From NCBI GenBank assembly GCA_964406005.1, contig CAYOPZ010000001.1, positions 62,001-126,000 of the forward strand: a stretch of 64,000 bases of DNA. Reading direction: 5' to 3'. Below, piece after piece: positions 1 to 8,915 of this stretch. Under the pieces are notes generated by a model. That model saw only the letters and a program-made list of their open reading frames with translations, had not been told where the DNA came from and did no database searches. The first letter of the stretch is position 1. Every line of letters starts with the position of its first letter. The DNA is from CAYOPZ01 sp964406005. GTDB lineage: Bacteria > Bacteroidota > Bacteroidia > Bacteroidales > SM23-62. The translations under genes were made by a program, and so were the position numbers.

Positions 1-1198
1 TTTCTGGCGGAACGGGGCGGAAATATTCGCTTACGCGGGAAAGCACCTGGGTGTGTATGCAAGCCTGAGGGACCACCACGATCCAGAATTCCTCGTACGG
101 GAACGCTACCTGACCCGGCGGATGGGGGGAAACCACAAGGGGAACGGTGATTTCGAGGAAATGCGCGGGGGGATCTCCTGGAGCTGGGAATGGGGCAATA
201 TAGGGATTGTCATGGGCCACAATGCCTGGGGATCGGGTTACAACGGGACCAACATACAATCAGGCCGCACGCCCGCATTCCCGCGGATCAGCCTTCAGAT
301 GAAACCCGCGGACTGGTTCGAATTCAATTATTACCACGGCTGGCTGGTATCGGAGGTGGTGGACAGCAGCCGTTCCTACTGGATCAACAACCTCGTGGGA
401 GGCGATTACAGGGAGGTCATGCACCCGAAATACATCGCAGCCAACATGTTCACTTTCACTCCCGTGGAAAACCTGAAGGTCTCGGTGGGAAATTCCATCG
501 TTTACACTGATGTAGGCGTCCACGCGGGATACCTTATTCCCGTATTCTTTTTCAAGGCCGTGGACCATACCGTCAATGCCGGAATGGACAACATGAATTC
601 GCAGATGTACCTGGATGTCAGCTCCAGGAACATCCGTAACCTGCATCTATACGGCACCTGGTTCGTTGACGAGGTGAGCATAAGCAATATATTCGACTCC
701 GGCAGCCATTCGAATTATTTCAGCTGGAAGCTCGGGGGAAGGCTCAGCAATTACCCCTTTCAGAATTTTTCCCTTACCGGGGAATGGACACGCAGCAATC
801 CGAATGTTTTCAGGCATTATGTTCCCACCCTTACCTACGAATCGAATATGTACAACCTCGGTCATTACCTCGGCGACAATGCAAGGGAATATTACCTGGC
901 GCTGGATTACAGGCCCTTCAGGGGGCTCCGCATGCAGGTCTCCTTCCTGAATGCAAAAAAGGGTCCCGACCATACGGAGCTGGGAACGCCCCGCCTGGGG
1001 CTGAAATTCCTTGAATCCGTGGAATGGGAGAATACGACCCTCCGTTTCAGGGCCCGCTACCAAATTATCAACGACGGATATGCCTGGGCGGAATACGCTC
1101 TCAGCAACATCAGGGGCAACGAAACCGACAAGTACACGCATCCTCTCCTGCACGGAAAGACCGGCACCCTGAGCATTGGAGCGAACTTCGGGTTCTGA
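1..1198 (+). CDS. Outer-membrane beta-barrel protein, Wzi-like (5' end outside window)
   Basis: The reading frame is already open at base 2, so the start lies outside the window; about 398 residues are visible. The sequence alternates hydrophobic and polar residues, is rich in aromatic residues and glycine, and ends in GANFGF with a C-terminal Phe, as outer-membrane barrels do. Motifs such as NAWGSGYNGTN and FEFNYYHGWLVS resemble the Bacteroidota proteins annotated as capsule assembly Wzi family. That assignment is by resemblance only; a generic OmpA- or porin-like barrel is the alternative. The gene is convergent with the TPR gene 5 bases downstream, and I see no terminator hairpin between them. 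Confidence 0.6.
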   Translation, partial: FWRNGAEIFAYAGKHLGVYASLRDHHDPEFLVRERYLTRRMGGNHKGNGDFEEMRGGISWSWEWGNIGIVMGHNAWGSGYNGTNIQSGRTPAFPRISLQMKPADWFEFNYYHGWLVSEVVDSSRSYWINNLVGGDYREVMHPKYIAANMFTFTPVENLKVSVGNSIVYTDVGVHAGYLIPVFFFKAVDHTVNAGMDNMNSQMYLDVSSRNIRNLHLYGTWFVDEVSISNIFDSGSHSNYFSWKLGGRLSNYPFQNFSLTGEWTRSNPNVFRHYVPTLTYESNMYNLGHYLGDNAREYYLALDYRPFRGLRMQVSFLNAKKGPDHTELGTPRLGLKFLESVEWENTTLRFRARYQIINDGYAWAEYALSNIRGNETDKYTHPLLHGKTGTLSIGANFGF

Positions 1199-1203
1199 AC
1201 CGG

Positions 1204-1833
1204 TTATTTCAGCAATTCCAGTCCCTCGGTGGCAGACGACCCCCCCGGAGTATGAAGGAGCGCTTTCTGGAAAAAGACTTTCGCCTCCCTTGTATGCTGA
1301 AGCTTCAATTGGGTCCAGGCAAGCATGGTGAGCGCATCGTAATCAAAAGGGTAGAGATTGACCACCTTGTCAAAATAACGCAGTGCCGTTTCGTAGTCCT
1401 CCCTCCCGTAATAGATCAGCCCGAGCCTGTGCATGGCGACGGAATTGTTCGGCGTGATCTCCAGGATCTTTTCGTACTGGCCGATGACCATACTCCAGTT
1501 CCCCATGGCCGCGCCCGGATATGCAATCCCGAACCTTGATTCCACCGCATAGGGCCTCAGGTTTATGGCTTTGTTGTAATAAGCCACGGATTCCGTGAAA
1601 TTTCCGGTTTCATAGCTCAGCCATCCCAGCCTCAGGTTGATCTCGTAGGAATCTTCCTTGTAGACGGATTTCAGAGAATTGATGGCTGAAACAAAATTCC
1701 CGGCCGCTTCCTGGAGATAGCTTTCCTGGAAGGCATCCTTGGTTTCTGAAAAATCCTGGGCACTTGCAGCAGTGTATGACAGTACCAGCAACAATACCGC
1801 AGCGCCGGTTCTGAATGATTGTACTTTTTTCAT
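1204..1833 (-). CDS. Secreted tetratricopeptide-repeat protein
   Basis: A 209-residue protein with a clear N-terminal signal peptide (basic MKKVQSFRTG, hydrophobic core, cleavage near ASAQ at about 25). The rest is helical, with at least four TPR-like repeats: a GWLSYETGNFTESVAYYNKA unit near 80, then units starting near EKILEITPNNSVAMHRLGLI and KVVNLYPFDYDALTMLAWTQ. TPR domains are protein-binding scaffolds; no enzyme motif is visible. It is the last gene of the minus-strand operon that starts with the PqqD-like gene, 45 bases after the TPR-barrel gene, so it probably acts in the periplasm with that outer-membrane partner. Its function is not recognised. Confidence 0.75.
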   Translation of the reverse strand: MKKVQSFRTGAAVLLLVLSYTAASAQDFSETKDAFQESYLQEAAGNFVSAINSLKSVYKEDSYEINLRLGWLSYETGNFTESVAYYNKAINLRPYAVESRFGIAYPGAAMGNWSMVIGQYEKILEITPNNSVAMHRLGLIYYGREDYETALRYFDKVVNLYPFDYDALTMLAWTQLKLQHTREAKVFFQKALLHTPGGSSATEGLELLK

Positions 1834-1878
1834 GATAAATATGTATTTAAGACATAATCCGTAATATCCCCGGGAATC

Positions 1879-3213
1879 CTATATTTTCCACAGGACACCC
1901 CCGAATACTGAGAAACTGTTATATGTCAGTGGATTGATTAGCGCTCCGCCTTCAGTATCAAGGGGAACAAAGCGGCTCCTGTACTGTACCCATCTTACCC
2001 CGAGGGATATTCTGGAACCCTGCCCGAGAAAAGGATATACCAGGATCGCGCTTACCTTGTGTTTCATTTCTTCCGGTCCGTTGTAAACAACGTATCCGTT
2101 CCCTTCCAGGTAGTTGCGCATTTCCCCGTGGGCGCCTGACACCTCGAGCCAGAGCCTGGAGGCAATCCCGGCGCCCAAAAGATACTCCGGGATCATCCTT
2201 CTGCCGGTCCCCTTTTCCGTGACCTCCACCTGGGTGTTCAGATATGTCCCCAGGTACAGGTTCAGGTTTCCCCCTGGAAAAAGTGTGAATCCGCTTCGCA
2301 GGAGTATCTGGTCAGCCCCGTTCAGGTTCGAATAGTACCCGCCGAGGGCAATATCCAGTGGACCTGCAGTCTGCTTCAGCGCCAGCCCTCCGGCAAAATC
2401 GGAGGCATGCCGTTCGGTCATCGAGACCTGGCTTTGGGACCCGAACCCGTTTCCTCCCTCGCTGATCACCTGGTAGCGTATCCCCAGGTAATGGAATGAG
2501 GGCGAGGCTGTGAATCCACTGCCCAGGGAGAAGGAAGGAGACAGGTAATACTGGTGCTGGCTTACCTTTCGTCCGTCAACGGTGGTTACTGTCAGGCCGT
2601 CGTGATAATACAAAAAATCGGTTTTGTTCAGCCGGGTATAGGCCTGTATGACCGAGATGCCCGGCCCGACCCTTTGCTGCAGGCTGAAGCTGGCATTGTG
2701 GTAGTTCCTTGTTATGACCTGATACCCGTATGAATAGTCCCCGAAATAATCCTCCGCCCCTTCAGCAAGATCGTCATTCTGCACCCTGCTGTAAAGGTAT
2801 TCGGCAGACACGGATTCGATGAATTTTGAATCTTCCGGGGGAAGCTTATCTTCCAGTATCCCCGTAAAGGATTTCTTCAGTATTCCGGCCCGGGCTGTCT
2901 GTCCGCTGTAAAGATAACTGTAATAAAGATATTCCAGTGCGACGGGATCCCCTCCGCTGAATTCCAGGGCCTTGTTGAAGTGGCCGGCGGCTGCCCGGTA
3001 ATTTTGCCGTTCAAAATAAGCGATCCCTATCCGCATCCGCAGGTAATAATAATCCACATCCTTCCGGATGGCCTGTTTCCCCTCGTATACCAGCCGGTCC
3101 CAGTCTCCTTCGAGGTACCTGGCATAGGTGGAGGAATCAATCTCGGTAAAAGACTGCGGGAAGGCGTTTCCGGCCGCAATGCCCGCAAGCAGTATTATAA
3201 GCGCTCTATGCAT
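1879..3213 (-). CDS. Outer-membrane protein with N-terminal TPR region and C-terminal barrel
   Basis: 444 residues with a signal peptide (cleavage about residue 20, NAFPQ). Residues 25-130 are helical and TPR-like (RMRIGIAYFERQNYRAAAGH), and residues 140-444 show beta-barrel alternation with many aromatic residues, ending in VFGGVLWKI. The layout suggests a periplasmic adaptor joined to an outer-membrane pore. The start codon lies 19 bases inside the end of the urea-transporter/M23 gene, which implies translational coupling and a shared role. TPR-barrel architecture is used in exopolysaccharide export (AlgK/PgaA-like) but I cannot place this protein in a named family. Confidence 0.65.
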   Translation of the reverse strand: MHRALIILLAGIAAGNAFPQSFTEIDSSTYARYLEGDWDRLVYEGKQAIRKDVDYYYLRMRIGIAYFERQNYRAAAGHFNKALEFSGGDPVALEYLYYSYLYSGQTARAGILKKSFTGILEDKLPPEDSKFIESVSAEYLYSRVQNDDLAEGAEDYFGDYSYGYQVITRNYHNASFSLQQRVGPGISVIQAYTRLNKTDFLYYHDGLTVTTVDGRKVSQHQYYLSPSFSLGSGFTASPSFHYLGIRYQVISEGGNGFGSQSQVSMTERHASDFAGGLALKQTAGPLDIALGGYYSNLNGADQILLRSGFTLFPGGNLNLYLGTYLNTQVEVTEKGTGRRMIPEYLLGAGIASRLWLEVSGAHGEMRNYLEGNGYVVYNGPEEMKHKVSAILVYPFLGQGSRISLGVRWVQYRSRFVPLDTEGGALINPLTYNSFSVFGGVLWKI

Positions 3214-5393
3214 TTTGCCCTGATATTGAATTTTTCGCCGTTTATTTCGAGCCGGCTGATCCCCTGTTCGGTGAAGGAAACTATGAAATCTATCCGTTTC
3301 AGCACATGTCCCAGAATAAGATTGACTGCCGATGATTCAAGCCGTATCTCCGTTGCCGAAACCTCGTTGTCTATCCAGGCATATCTGAGCTGAAATTCAG
3401 CATCCAGGAATTTCCAGAACGGAGCCAGGAAATCCTGCAGGCTCAGAAACGGCTGTCTGAACAACAGATTCAGGGGATACCTGTCCTTCAGAACCATGTC
3501 CTGGTAAAATCCCGATTGCAGCTTGAAGCATGCAAGGAATAAGTAATACAGCAACGAGGTCTTGTCACCCTGGAAGTGCGTGAAAAACAAAAGGTTTCCG
3601 TCATTCGTGAAATATGCCCTGGAGCGGGTGCCCGCGCAGGATATACAGGTGTTGTTATAGGGATCCGTCAGTACCTCCCAGTTTTCCCGGCGGCTGCTTC
3701 CGTTACCGATGATGCCGAAACTCATCTTTTCCCCTGGGATCAGGTGCATGGCCTTTTTCAGCAGGTCGTGATTTTCAATATTCGAAACCTTATCATCTTT
3801 CTGGGGATAGTCAAAGGAAGACAGTCTGAATCTCTCATCCTCGTGAAGTATGTAATGGCTGAAAGGGTAGTCCAACGTAACGGAACCTGTGTAGGGAGTG
3901 GACTGGAACTGGAAATGCAGGTGCGGATATGGGGACCTTCCGGAATTTCCGCAACGCCCCAGGACATCCCCTTCCTTTACCCTTTCTCCCGGTTTTACCG
4001 TTACGGATCCCGGTTTCAGATGGCTCATGGATGTAAAAAGGTAGTCCGAATGCCTTATGATCACTGTATTCCCCCAGTTGTTCTTCAGGTTCACATCCCC
4101 TATGGTGTTGTCGGGAATTTCATCCGTGACATGTTCTACCGTACCTTCTGCCGGTGCCAGGACCTGCTTGTCATAACAGTAGTAATCCTCCGGGCGGTCC
4201 CCGCTTCCGGAATATTGCCCTCCTTCGGTGCCGGTAATCACAAAATCCCATGCATGGCGGAATTCGTCCTTGTGTGTGTGTTCTCCGTCATGGGCCTGGG
4301 AGACGGTCCAGATCCCGTAAAAGGGAAGTCTGACGGGGATCTTGTCCGCGTGCCGGAAACGGATAAGATCGTTGTGGAAGGAGTAGAGGTTCTTCTCGGG
4401 AGTGTTTTGCTGAATACGGACCTCTGAAAGTCTTTCGGAAGCTTTCGCCCTGAATTTCAACGCATAAAGGAATAACAATACAACCACGTTGAACGGAAGG
4501 GAATAGACGGGCAGACTGAAAACCTGAAATATGCCTGAGACACTGATGGTCACCATGGCCACCATGGGTATCAGTATCAGCACCCACAGGTAGGAACGGC
4601 GGGAGGGAACGATAAAAAACCCTCCCAGGGCGATGGAGGTGAGAATGTAATTGAATCCTATGTAACTGTAGGAAATCTCCGAAATATTGGCGCCTATGAC
4701 CTGGTAAAATACATAGGCCGTATAAAATCCGAGTAGTGAAAGGGTGAAGGATATACGGGAATAATAAAGCAGCCCTATAGCCAGTATCAATCCGGACAAA
4801 ACACTGTACTGGAAAAGAATGGCGCCCAGCGAGATAAGGTATATCCTGAGTGACCGGGTGATCTGCAGACCGTTCCACCACTCGTAAACCGATACAAGGG
4901 TGCTTCCCCCTACGGTATACAGGTCATTTAATGTAAAGATCCCTCTTTCGCTGATCCCCAGCGTTGCAAATTCCCTGGTGGCCAGTGTCATGATCCAGAT
5001 TGACAGCAGGAAGGGTATGCTCAGGAAAGGAAGGGCGTATTTCCCGATCACTCCTTGCATGGAAACAGAAACGAGCAGCGTCAGCACGGCCGAAAGTATT
5101 ACAACAAAAACAAGCAGGGGGCCGGGTTGAAAATAAATACCCAGGCCCAGGCCAACAAGCAGGCTGTTGAAACCGAAAAGACCCCTGGAAACGTTCCTCC
5201 TGTCAAAACCCAGCAAAAAGCCTGCAAGATTAGTCGTCAGTACGGAAAGAAGTCCCAGGGAGCCTGCATAGACATCGAAGAAAGTAATCAGAACAAGGAT
5301 CAGGGCAAAAAGTCTGTTGTCGGAGAAAAATACCTGTGAATACGAGTTGGCCATCCCTGTCAGAAAAAGCCTGATGTCTTCCCTTTTGATCAT
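3195..5393 (-). CDS. Urea transporter family channel fused to M23 metallopeptidase
   Basis: 732 residues in three parts. Residues 1-310 are about ten membrane helices with the two internal repeats of the UT (urea transporter) family: GFNSLLVGLGLG near 74 and GFNYILTSIALGG near 246. Residues 350-510 are an M23/LytM-type zinc peptidase domain: THKDEFRHAWDF (His374, Asp383), SMSHL (His458) and PHLHF (His491, His493), so the metal ligands look intact. The last 220 residues have no motif I recognise (one CISC). UT proteins are passive channels for urea or similar small neutral solutes; M23 domains cut peptidoglycan cross-bridges. It sits between the PLP decarboxylase (16-base gap) and the TPR-barrel gene (19-base overlap). 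Substrate and topology of the peptidase domain are not known. Confidence 0.85.
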   Translation of the reverse strand: MIKREDIRLFLTGMANSYSQVFFSDNRLFALILVLITFFDVYAGSLGLLSVLTTNLAGFLLGFDRRNVSRGLFGFNSLLVGLGLGIYFQPGPLLVFVVILSAVLTLLVSVSMQGVIGKYALPFLSIPFLLSIWIMTLATREFATLGISERGIFTLNDLYTVGGSTLVSVYEWWNGLQITRSLRIYLISLGAILFQYSVLSGLILAIGLLYYSRISFTLSLLGFYTAYVFYQVIGANISEISYSYIGFNYILTSIALGGFFIVPSRRSYLWVLILIPMVAMVTISVSGIFQVFSLPVYSLPFNVVVLLFLYALKFRAKASERLSEVRIQQNTPEKNLYSFHNDLIRFRHADKIPVRLPFYGIWTVSQAHDGEHTHKDEFRHAWDFVITGTEGGQYSGSGDRPEDYYCYDKQVLAPAEGTVEHVTDEIPDNTIGDVNLKNNWGNTVIIRHSDYLFTSMSHLKPGSVTVKPGERVKEGDVLGRCGNSGRSPYPHLHFQFQSTPYTGSVTLDYPFSHYILHEDERFRLSSFDYPQKDDKVSNIENHDLLKKAMHLIPGEKMSFGIIGNGSSRRENWEVLTDPYNNTCISCAGTRSRAYFTNDGNLLFFTHFQGDKTSLLYYLFLACFKLQSGFYQDMVLKDRYPLNLLFRQPFLSLQDFLAPFWKFLDAEFQLRYAWIDNEVSATEIRLESSAVNLILGHVLKRIDFIVSFTEQGISRLEINGEKFNIRAKCIERL

Positions 5394-5409
5394 GCAGTAG
5401 TGCGTTTTT

Positions 5410-6756
5410 TCACTTCAAATGCCCGGGGATCGTCTCCTGTTGCGTGATGTTTTCAATGGTTTCCCGTTTCCGGATGACATACGTTTTCCCGTCTTTGCCG
5501 ATCAGGACAACATTGGGCCGCAGGGTGATGAACTGCATCCACTGTGTCATGTTATATGCACCTACCCGCCTGATCACAAAAGGATCGCCCTTCTTCAGAA
5601 GGGGAAAGGCGATGGCATCCCTGATCACATCAATGTTCATACATAGGGGACCGTACAGGGTTGTCTCCTCGAGATGCTCCGAGACAGGCACTGCGGGATA
5701 CACTTCATGTTCGTACCAGAAGGATGTGAACAACAGGTTTACCCCCACATCCACTATGGTTGCCCTGTTACCTCCCGACAGCCGTTTGTTTGCAATCACC
5801 GATCCCAGAAGAAATCCCGCATCGTCTATCAGGGCGCGTCCGGTTTCAAGGATCAGTATGGGAAGGTTGTGGGGATCCAGCTCGGAATTCAGCAATCCGG
5901 AAGTAATCGCCTCGGCATACTCTTCGAAGGAAGGTGTGGTATCCGTGCCCGGATAATAGGCTCCTTTCAGCGTGTTTCGGGATGCAAAACCTCCGCCCAT
6001 ATCGATGTATTTGATATGAATCCCGTACTTCTTATGGACACCATGGGCAAGGTCCGCCAGCTTTCCCGCTGCGAGACCGTATGCATCGGACGACATCATA
6101 TAGGTCCCTATATGGGCGTGGATCCCGGCAAGCTCGATCCTGTCATTGATCATGATCCGGTTTATTGCTTCCCATGCATCCCCGTTTTCATAATTGAATC
6201 CGAAACGGTCCCACATCGGGTACACTCCCGTATCCATGTTCACCCGGACGGCCACCCTGGGTTTTTTCCCCTGGTTCTCCGCAAGCGCCAGGATTGAATA
6301 CATCTCGTCAAAATGGTCGATATGGATAAATGAGTCGTTCCCGATGGCCTTCTTCAGGCCCTCATCCGTCTTGTCCGGACCGTTGAACAGGATCTGGCTT
6401 CCCTTCACCCCGTTGTGTACCGCCTTGTCGTACTCGAAATCCGAAACCACCTCCGCCCATGATCCTTCCTGGTGAAAGATACGGCAAACAGCATCCAGGT
6501 AATTGGTCTTATAGGACCAGGCAAACTGTATCCTCGGGTAGCGGCTCGAAAAAGCATTTTTTGCCCTGCGGTAAGTCTCCCGCATGGTTTTTTCGGAGAT
6601 CACGAACAGGGGTGATCCGAACTCTCCGAGCAGGTCTGATACGGAGTGATCTTCAATATGGGTAACCGGTTCCATACGTGTTTTCATACCGAACTTTCCC
6701 GGCATCCCTGCCTGGAGCCTCTTTATATAAGGTCTTTCAAAAGGTTTTTTGGCCAT
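5410..6756 (-). CDS. Fold-III PLP-dependent decarboxylase, DapDC/ODC-like
   Basis: 448 residues with the full set of alanine-racemase-fold decarboxylase motifs: PLP Lys83 in SYKTNYL, HAHIGT at 213-218, the phosphate-binding GGG at 254-256, ETGR at 304-307, the cross-dimer active-site Cys372 in YGPLCMNID, and GAYNMTQW near 399. The family decarboxylates meso-diaminopimelate, ornithine, arginine or carboxynorspermidine. The position beside an ATP-grasp ligase and a PqqD-like protein, away from any lysine gene, suggests a specialised substrate rather than housekeeping LysA. The gene starts 12 bases after the ATP-grasp gene. Catalytic competence is well supported; the substrate is unknown. Confidence 0.85.
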   Translation of the reverse strand: MAKKPFERPYIKRLQAGMPGKFGMKTRMEPVTHIEDHSVSDLLGEFGSPLFVISEKTMRETYRRAKNAFSSRYPRIQFAWSYKTNYLDAVCRIFHQEGSWAEVVSDFEYDKAVHNGVKGSQILFNGPDKTDEGLKKAIGNDSFIHIDHFDEMYSILALAENQGKKPRVAVRVNMDTGVYPMWDRFGFNYENGDAWEAINRIMINDRIELAGIHAHIGTYMMSSDAYGLAAGKLADLAHGVHKKYGIHIKYIDMGGGFASRNTLKGAYYPGTDTTPSFEEYAEAITSGLLNSELDPHNLPILILETGRALIDDAGFLLGSVIANKRLSGGNRATIVDVGVNLLFTSFWYEHEVYPAVPVSEHLEETTLYGPLCMNIDVIRDAIAFPLLKKGDPFVIRRVGAYNMTQWMQFITLRPNVVLIGKDGKTYVIRKRETIENITQQETIPGHLK

Positions 6757-6768
6757 GGTTTGTTTTTT

Positions 6769-7815
6769 TTATAATTCTCCAAGTGCCGAGAGCTTTTCAA
6801 ATTCCCCGACATCCGTGATCAGGTCGTAGGAATACCTGATGAACATTTTTCCCGTCTCGTATTTCGTGTAGGTTTTCACGTCCATACCCAGCGCCAGTTT
6901 TACCAGCGCTTCTGGCAGGTTCTGTCCCGCACCGACCGCCAGGTACACCCATGCCGGTATGCGCGGGTTTATCTCTATGACATACAATTCGTTTTCATGC
7001 GATTTAATGATCTCCAGTTCCATGCCTCCCCTCCATTTCATGTCTGAAATGAGCTTGCGGGTCATTTCGAGCAATCTATCGTCATCCAGCGTGATCCCCG
7101 CCCATGCTTTCCCTTTGTCCGTAATATACTGCTTACGCATGGGTACCGCTCCGATTGTATTCCCTTTCCCGTCGCCAAGGGCTGCTACATTGACCTCGGT
7201 GCCCCGGACATACTCCTGTATGATCACCGGGAGCCCCCATTTGGCAACGATCTCGTTATAATGCATTTTTACCTGTTCGGGATTATAGGCCAGGTAGGCA
7301 TCATAAAATTTACCCTTGACCATCAGGGGGTACTCGAAATCCTCTTTCAGTTCCCCGATTTCCTTGTGGCTGGAAACGGGCTTGCTGAACGGAACCCTGA
7401 GACCGTATTTCTTCCCGAAAACCGGGAGATTGGACTTATGCCTTTCCTCGAATTGCCCGAGGGTAGGCAAAAAAGTGCAAATCCCCGCATTTTTCAGCCT
7501 GCCCTCCGATTTCATGAAAGCATACAATTCGGCATCGAAATTCGGGATCAGCAGGTCAATGCGGTCCTTCCCGTGTATTTCCAATATCCGTTGAACAAGA
7601 ACATCCGTGCCGTCAGAGGGATAAGGTACCCTGTAGCTCCTGTCCACCACACCGTGCATATAAACGGCAGGCTCGAGGTTTTCATAGGCCAGCCCGACGA
7701 TGCGGGCCTTAAAATCCTGTGATTCACGGATGCCCCTTATGACCGGCACCCCCGGGCCCGGGTTGTCCGTATTGTTAAGTCCGGTCAGCGCAACTGTGAT
7801 CTTCTTCCTATTCAT
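6769..7815 (-). CDS. ATP-grasp ligase, CarB/PylC-like
   Basis: 348 residues from ATG at 7815 (an in-frame TTG at 7824 is less likely). The N-terminal pre-ATP-grasp fold begins with KKITVALTGLNN. The ATP-grasp core includes FEYPLMVKGKFYDAYLA and IIQEYVRGTEVNVAALGDG, and ends with the Mg/ATP motif ELYVIEINPRIPAW. ATP-grasp enzymes activate a carboxylate as acyl phosphate and join it to an amine or other nucleophile. The gene overlaps the end of the PqqD-like gene by 8 bases and is followed at once by the decarboxylase. Together they could make an amide or amine-type metabolite, but no substrate can be read from the sequence. Confidence 0.8.
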   Translation of the reverse strand: MNRKKITVALTGLNNTDNPGPGVPVIRGIRESQDFKARIVGLAYENLEPAVYMHGVVDRSYRVPYPSDGTDVLVQRILEIHGKDRIDLLIPNFDAELYAFMKSEGRLKNAGICTFLPTLGQFEERHKSNLPVFGKKYGLRVPFSKPVSSHKEIGELKEDFEYPLMVKGKFYDAYLAYNPEQVKMHYNEIVAKWGLPVIIQEYVRGTEVNVAALGDGKGNTIGAVPMRKQYITDKGKAWAGITLDDDRLLEMTRKLISDMKWRGGMELEIIKSHENELYVIEINPRIPAWVYLAVGAGQNLPEALVKLALGMDVKTYTKYETGKMFIRYSYDLITDVGEFEKLSALGEL

Positions 7816-8056
7816 CTTCCTCAATCAGCCGGAATTGCCGCAGCATTCCTATGAAATCATAGTAATATTTTTCAAAACCGGCGATGTCTATTTCGTACTT
7901 ACCGGTCATGGCTTCAGAGATTTGCTCTGCAGATTTTCCCTCCTTCAGGTGCTGAAGAATCTCCCGGCCGACAGGATTGACCGAGTAGGATTCCCCGCTG
8001 GTCGGATCGAATATAAAACCGTTCTCGCTGACGGCCATATTGCTTTTTATTTTCAT
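7808..8056 (-). CDS. PqqD family small protein
   Basis: 82 residues matching the PqqD fold: a short beta hairpin (FIFDPTSGESYSVNP) then helices with the family pattern NPVGREILQHLKEGKSAEQI and a final FIGMLRQFRLIEEDE. PqqD-like domains act as RiPP recognition elements that present a leader peptide to a modifying enzyme, or bind partner proteins in other systems. Here the protein is the first gene of the operon and its 3' end overlaps the ATP-grasp ligase gene, the arrangement expected if it delivers a substrate to that enzyme. No radical-SAM gene or obvious precursor peptide is next to it. Confidence 0.8.
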   Translation of the reverse strand: MKIKSNMAVSENGFIFDPTSGESYSVNPVGREILQHLKEGKSAEQISEAMTGKYEIDIAGFEKYYYDFIGMLRQFRLIEEDE

Positions 8057-8168
8057 GTGTAAGTGTTATGATAAAATCGGCATTATTCACCTGCCCGCAA
8101 CCTGATACACACATGACATTGCTTCCACCCGTATATTTTCGCTATAATTTAATGATTTTATCCGGAAT

Positions 8169-8717
8169 TTATTCCAGTCCGCTGCGGGATGCATGAATAT
8201 ACCAGGCCTTCCTGTGATTCATTGATGCCTTGAGCAGATTCTGGTAGACCATACGAATATCCTCATTGTCAACCTCCCTGTCCAGTGCATCTTCCAGGTC
8301 GGCAATGTCCATATCCTCAATCTGCAAACCTGCCCTGACGGCATCCTCATACGAAGCACTCCCTTCTTCTACCAGCCTTATATAAAGATCCCTGAACCGG
8401 GGGTCAGAGAATTCCCCGGTTTTGTGATTTTCGGCCGGGTCTTTCAGTTCATACCTGTCTAACAGAGCCTTTACCGAAGACGTATGCTGTTTCTCGCTCT
8501 CCCTGATGTTTTTAAACGCAGGTAATGTGTATTTTTCTGAAAATGCAAGGTAGACATCATGTGCCAGGAATTCCTCCTCCCTCATTTGCCTGAGGCTTTG
8601 TATTTCCTCCCGGGACAGATCTTCTTTGGAAAGCCCCGTTAAACACTGGGCATCGGTCGCGGCATGCATGTGCAGCGCCAGGACAAACACGATAAATGTA
8701 AATCTGTACGTTTTCAT
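8169..8717 (-). CDS. DUF2202 ferritin-like secreted protein
   Basis: 182 residues with an N-terminal signal peptide (hydrophobic FIVFVLALHMHA, cleavage near TDAQ). The mature part is helical with Glu-rich segments typical of DUF2202: MREEEFLAHDVYLAF near 45-60, RESEKQHTSSVKALLDRYEL near 72-91, then EEGSASYEDAVRAGLQIEDM and NHRKAWY. The EEFLAHD and ESEKQH motifs match the spaced carboxylate/His pairs of a ferritin-like metal site, so metal binding is likely but inferred. It stands alone, divergent from the exported methyltransferase, at the edge of the copper island. Confidence 0.8.
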   Translation of the reverse strand: MKTYRFTFIVFVLALHMHAATDAQCLTGLSKEDLSREEIQSLRQMREEEFLAHDVYLAFSEKYTLPAFKNIRESEKQHTSSVKALLDRYELKDPAENHKTGEFSDPRFRDLYIRLVEEGSASYEDAVRAGLQIEDMDIADLEDALDREVDNEDIRMVYQNLLKASMNHRKAWYIHASRSGLE

Positions 8718-8740
8718 ATTTTGATTTTTTAAAGGTGAAT

Positions 8741-8760
8741 TCTCATATTAGACCATGAGA
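8741..8760. repeat. Inverted repeat between divergent genes
   Basis: TCTCAT and ATGAGA face each other across 8 bases in the 198-base gap between the divergent DUF2202 and methyltransferase genes. The rest of the gap is AT-rich and holds no ORF. It may be an operator, but six-base arms are weak evidence. Confidence 0.25.
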
Positions 8761-8915
8761 CTATAAAACGGTTTATTTATATATTTCTATATTTATATGT
8801 TTTAAAACATTCCGTTGCGTACATTTTTATAAATGAAATATTAAACCTTTTCCAATTATAATTGTCCTATAGGATAAAAAAGATCTCTCCGGTCAACTTC
8901 AAAAAAAACGAATCA

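Noticed and set aside
3576..4427. A long plus-strand frame of 283 codons opposite the UT-M23 gene.
   Set aside because: It is the antisense shadow of a gene with strong domain matches; its translation shows no domain or signal.
7914..8114. A 66-residue minus-strand frame starting MCVSGCGQVNN upstream of and overlapping the PqqD-like gene, considered as a precursor peptide.
   Set aside because: It runs out of frame through most of the PqqD-like gene and ends inside it, with no leader/core pattern and no ribosome site. A chance frame is more likely.
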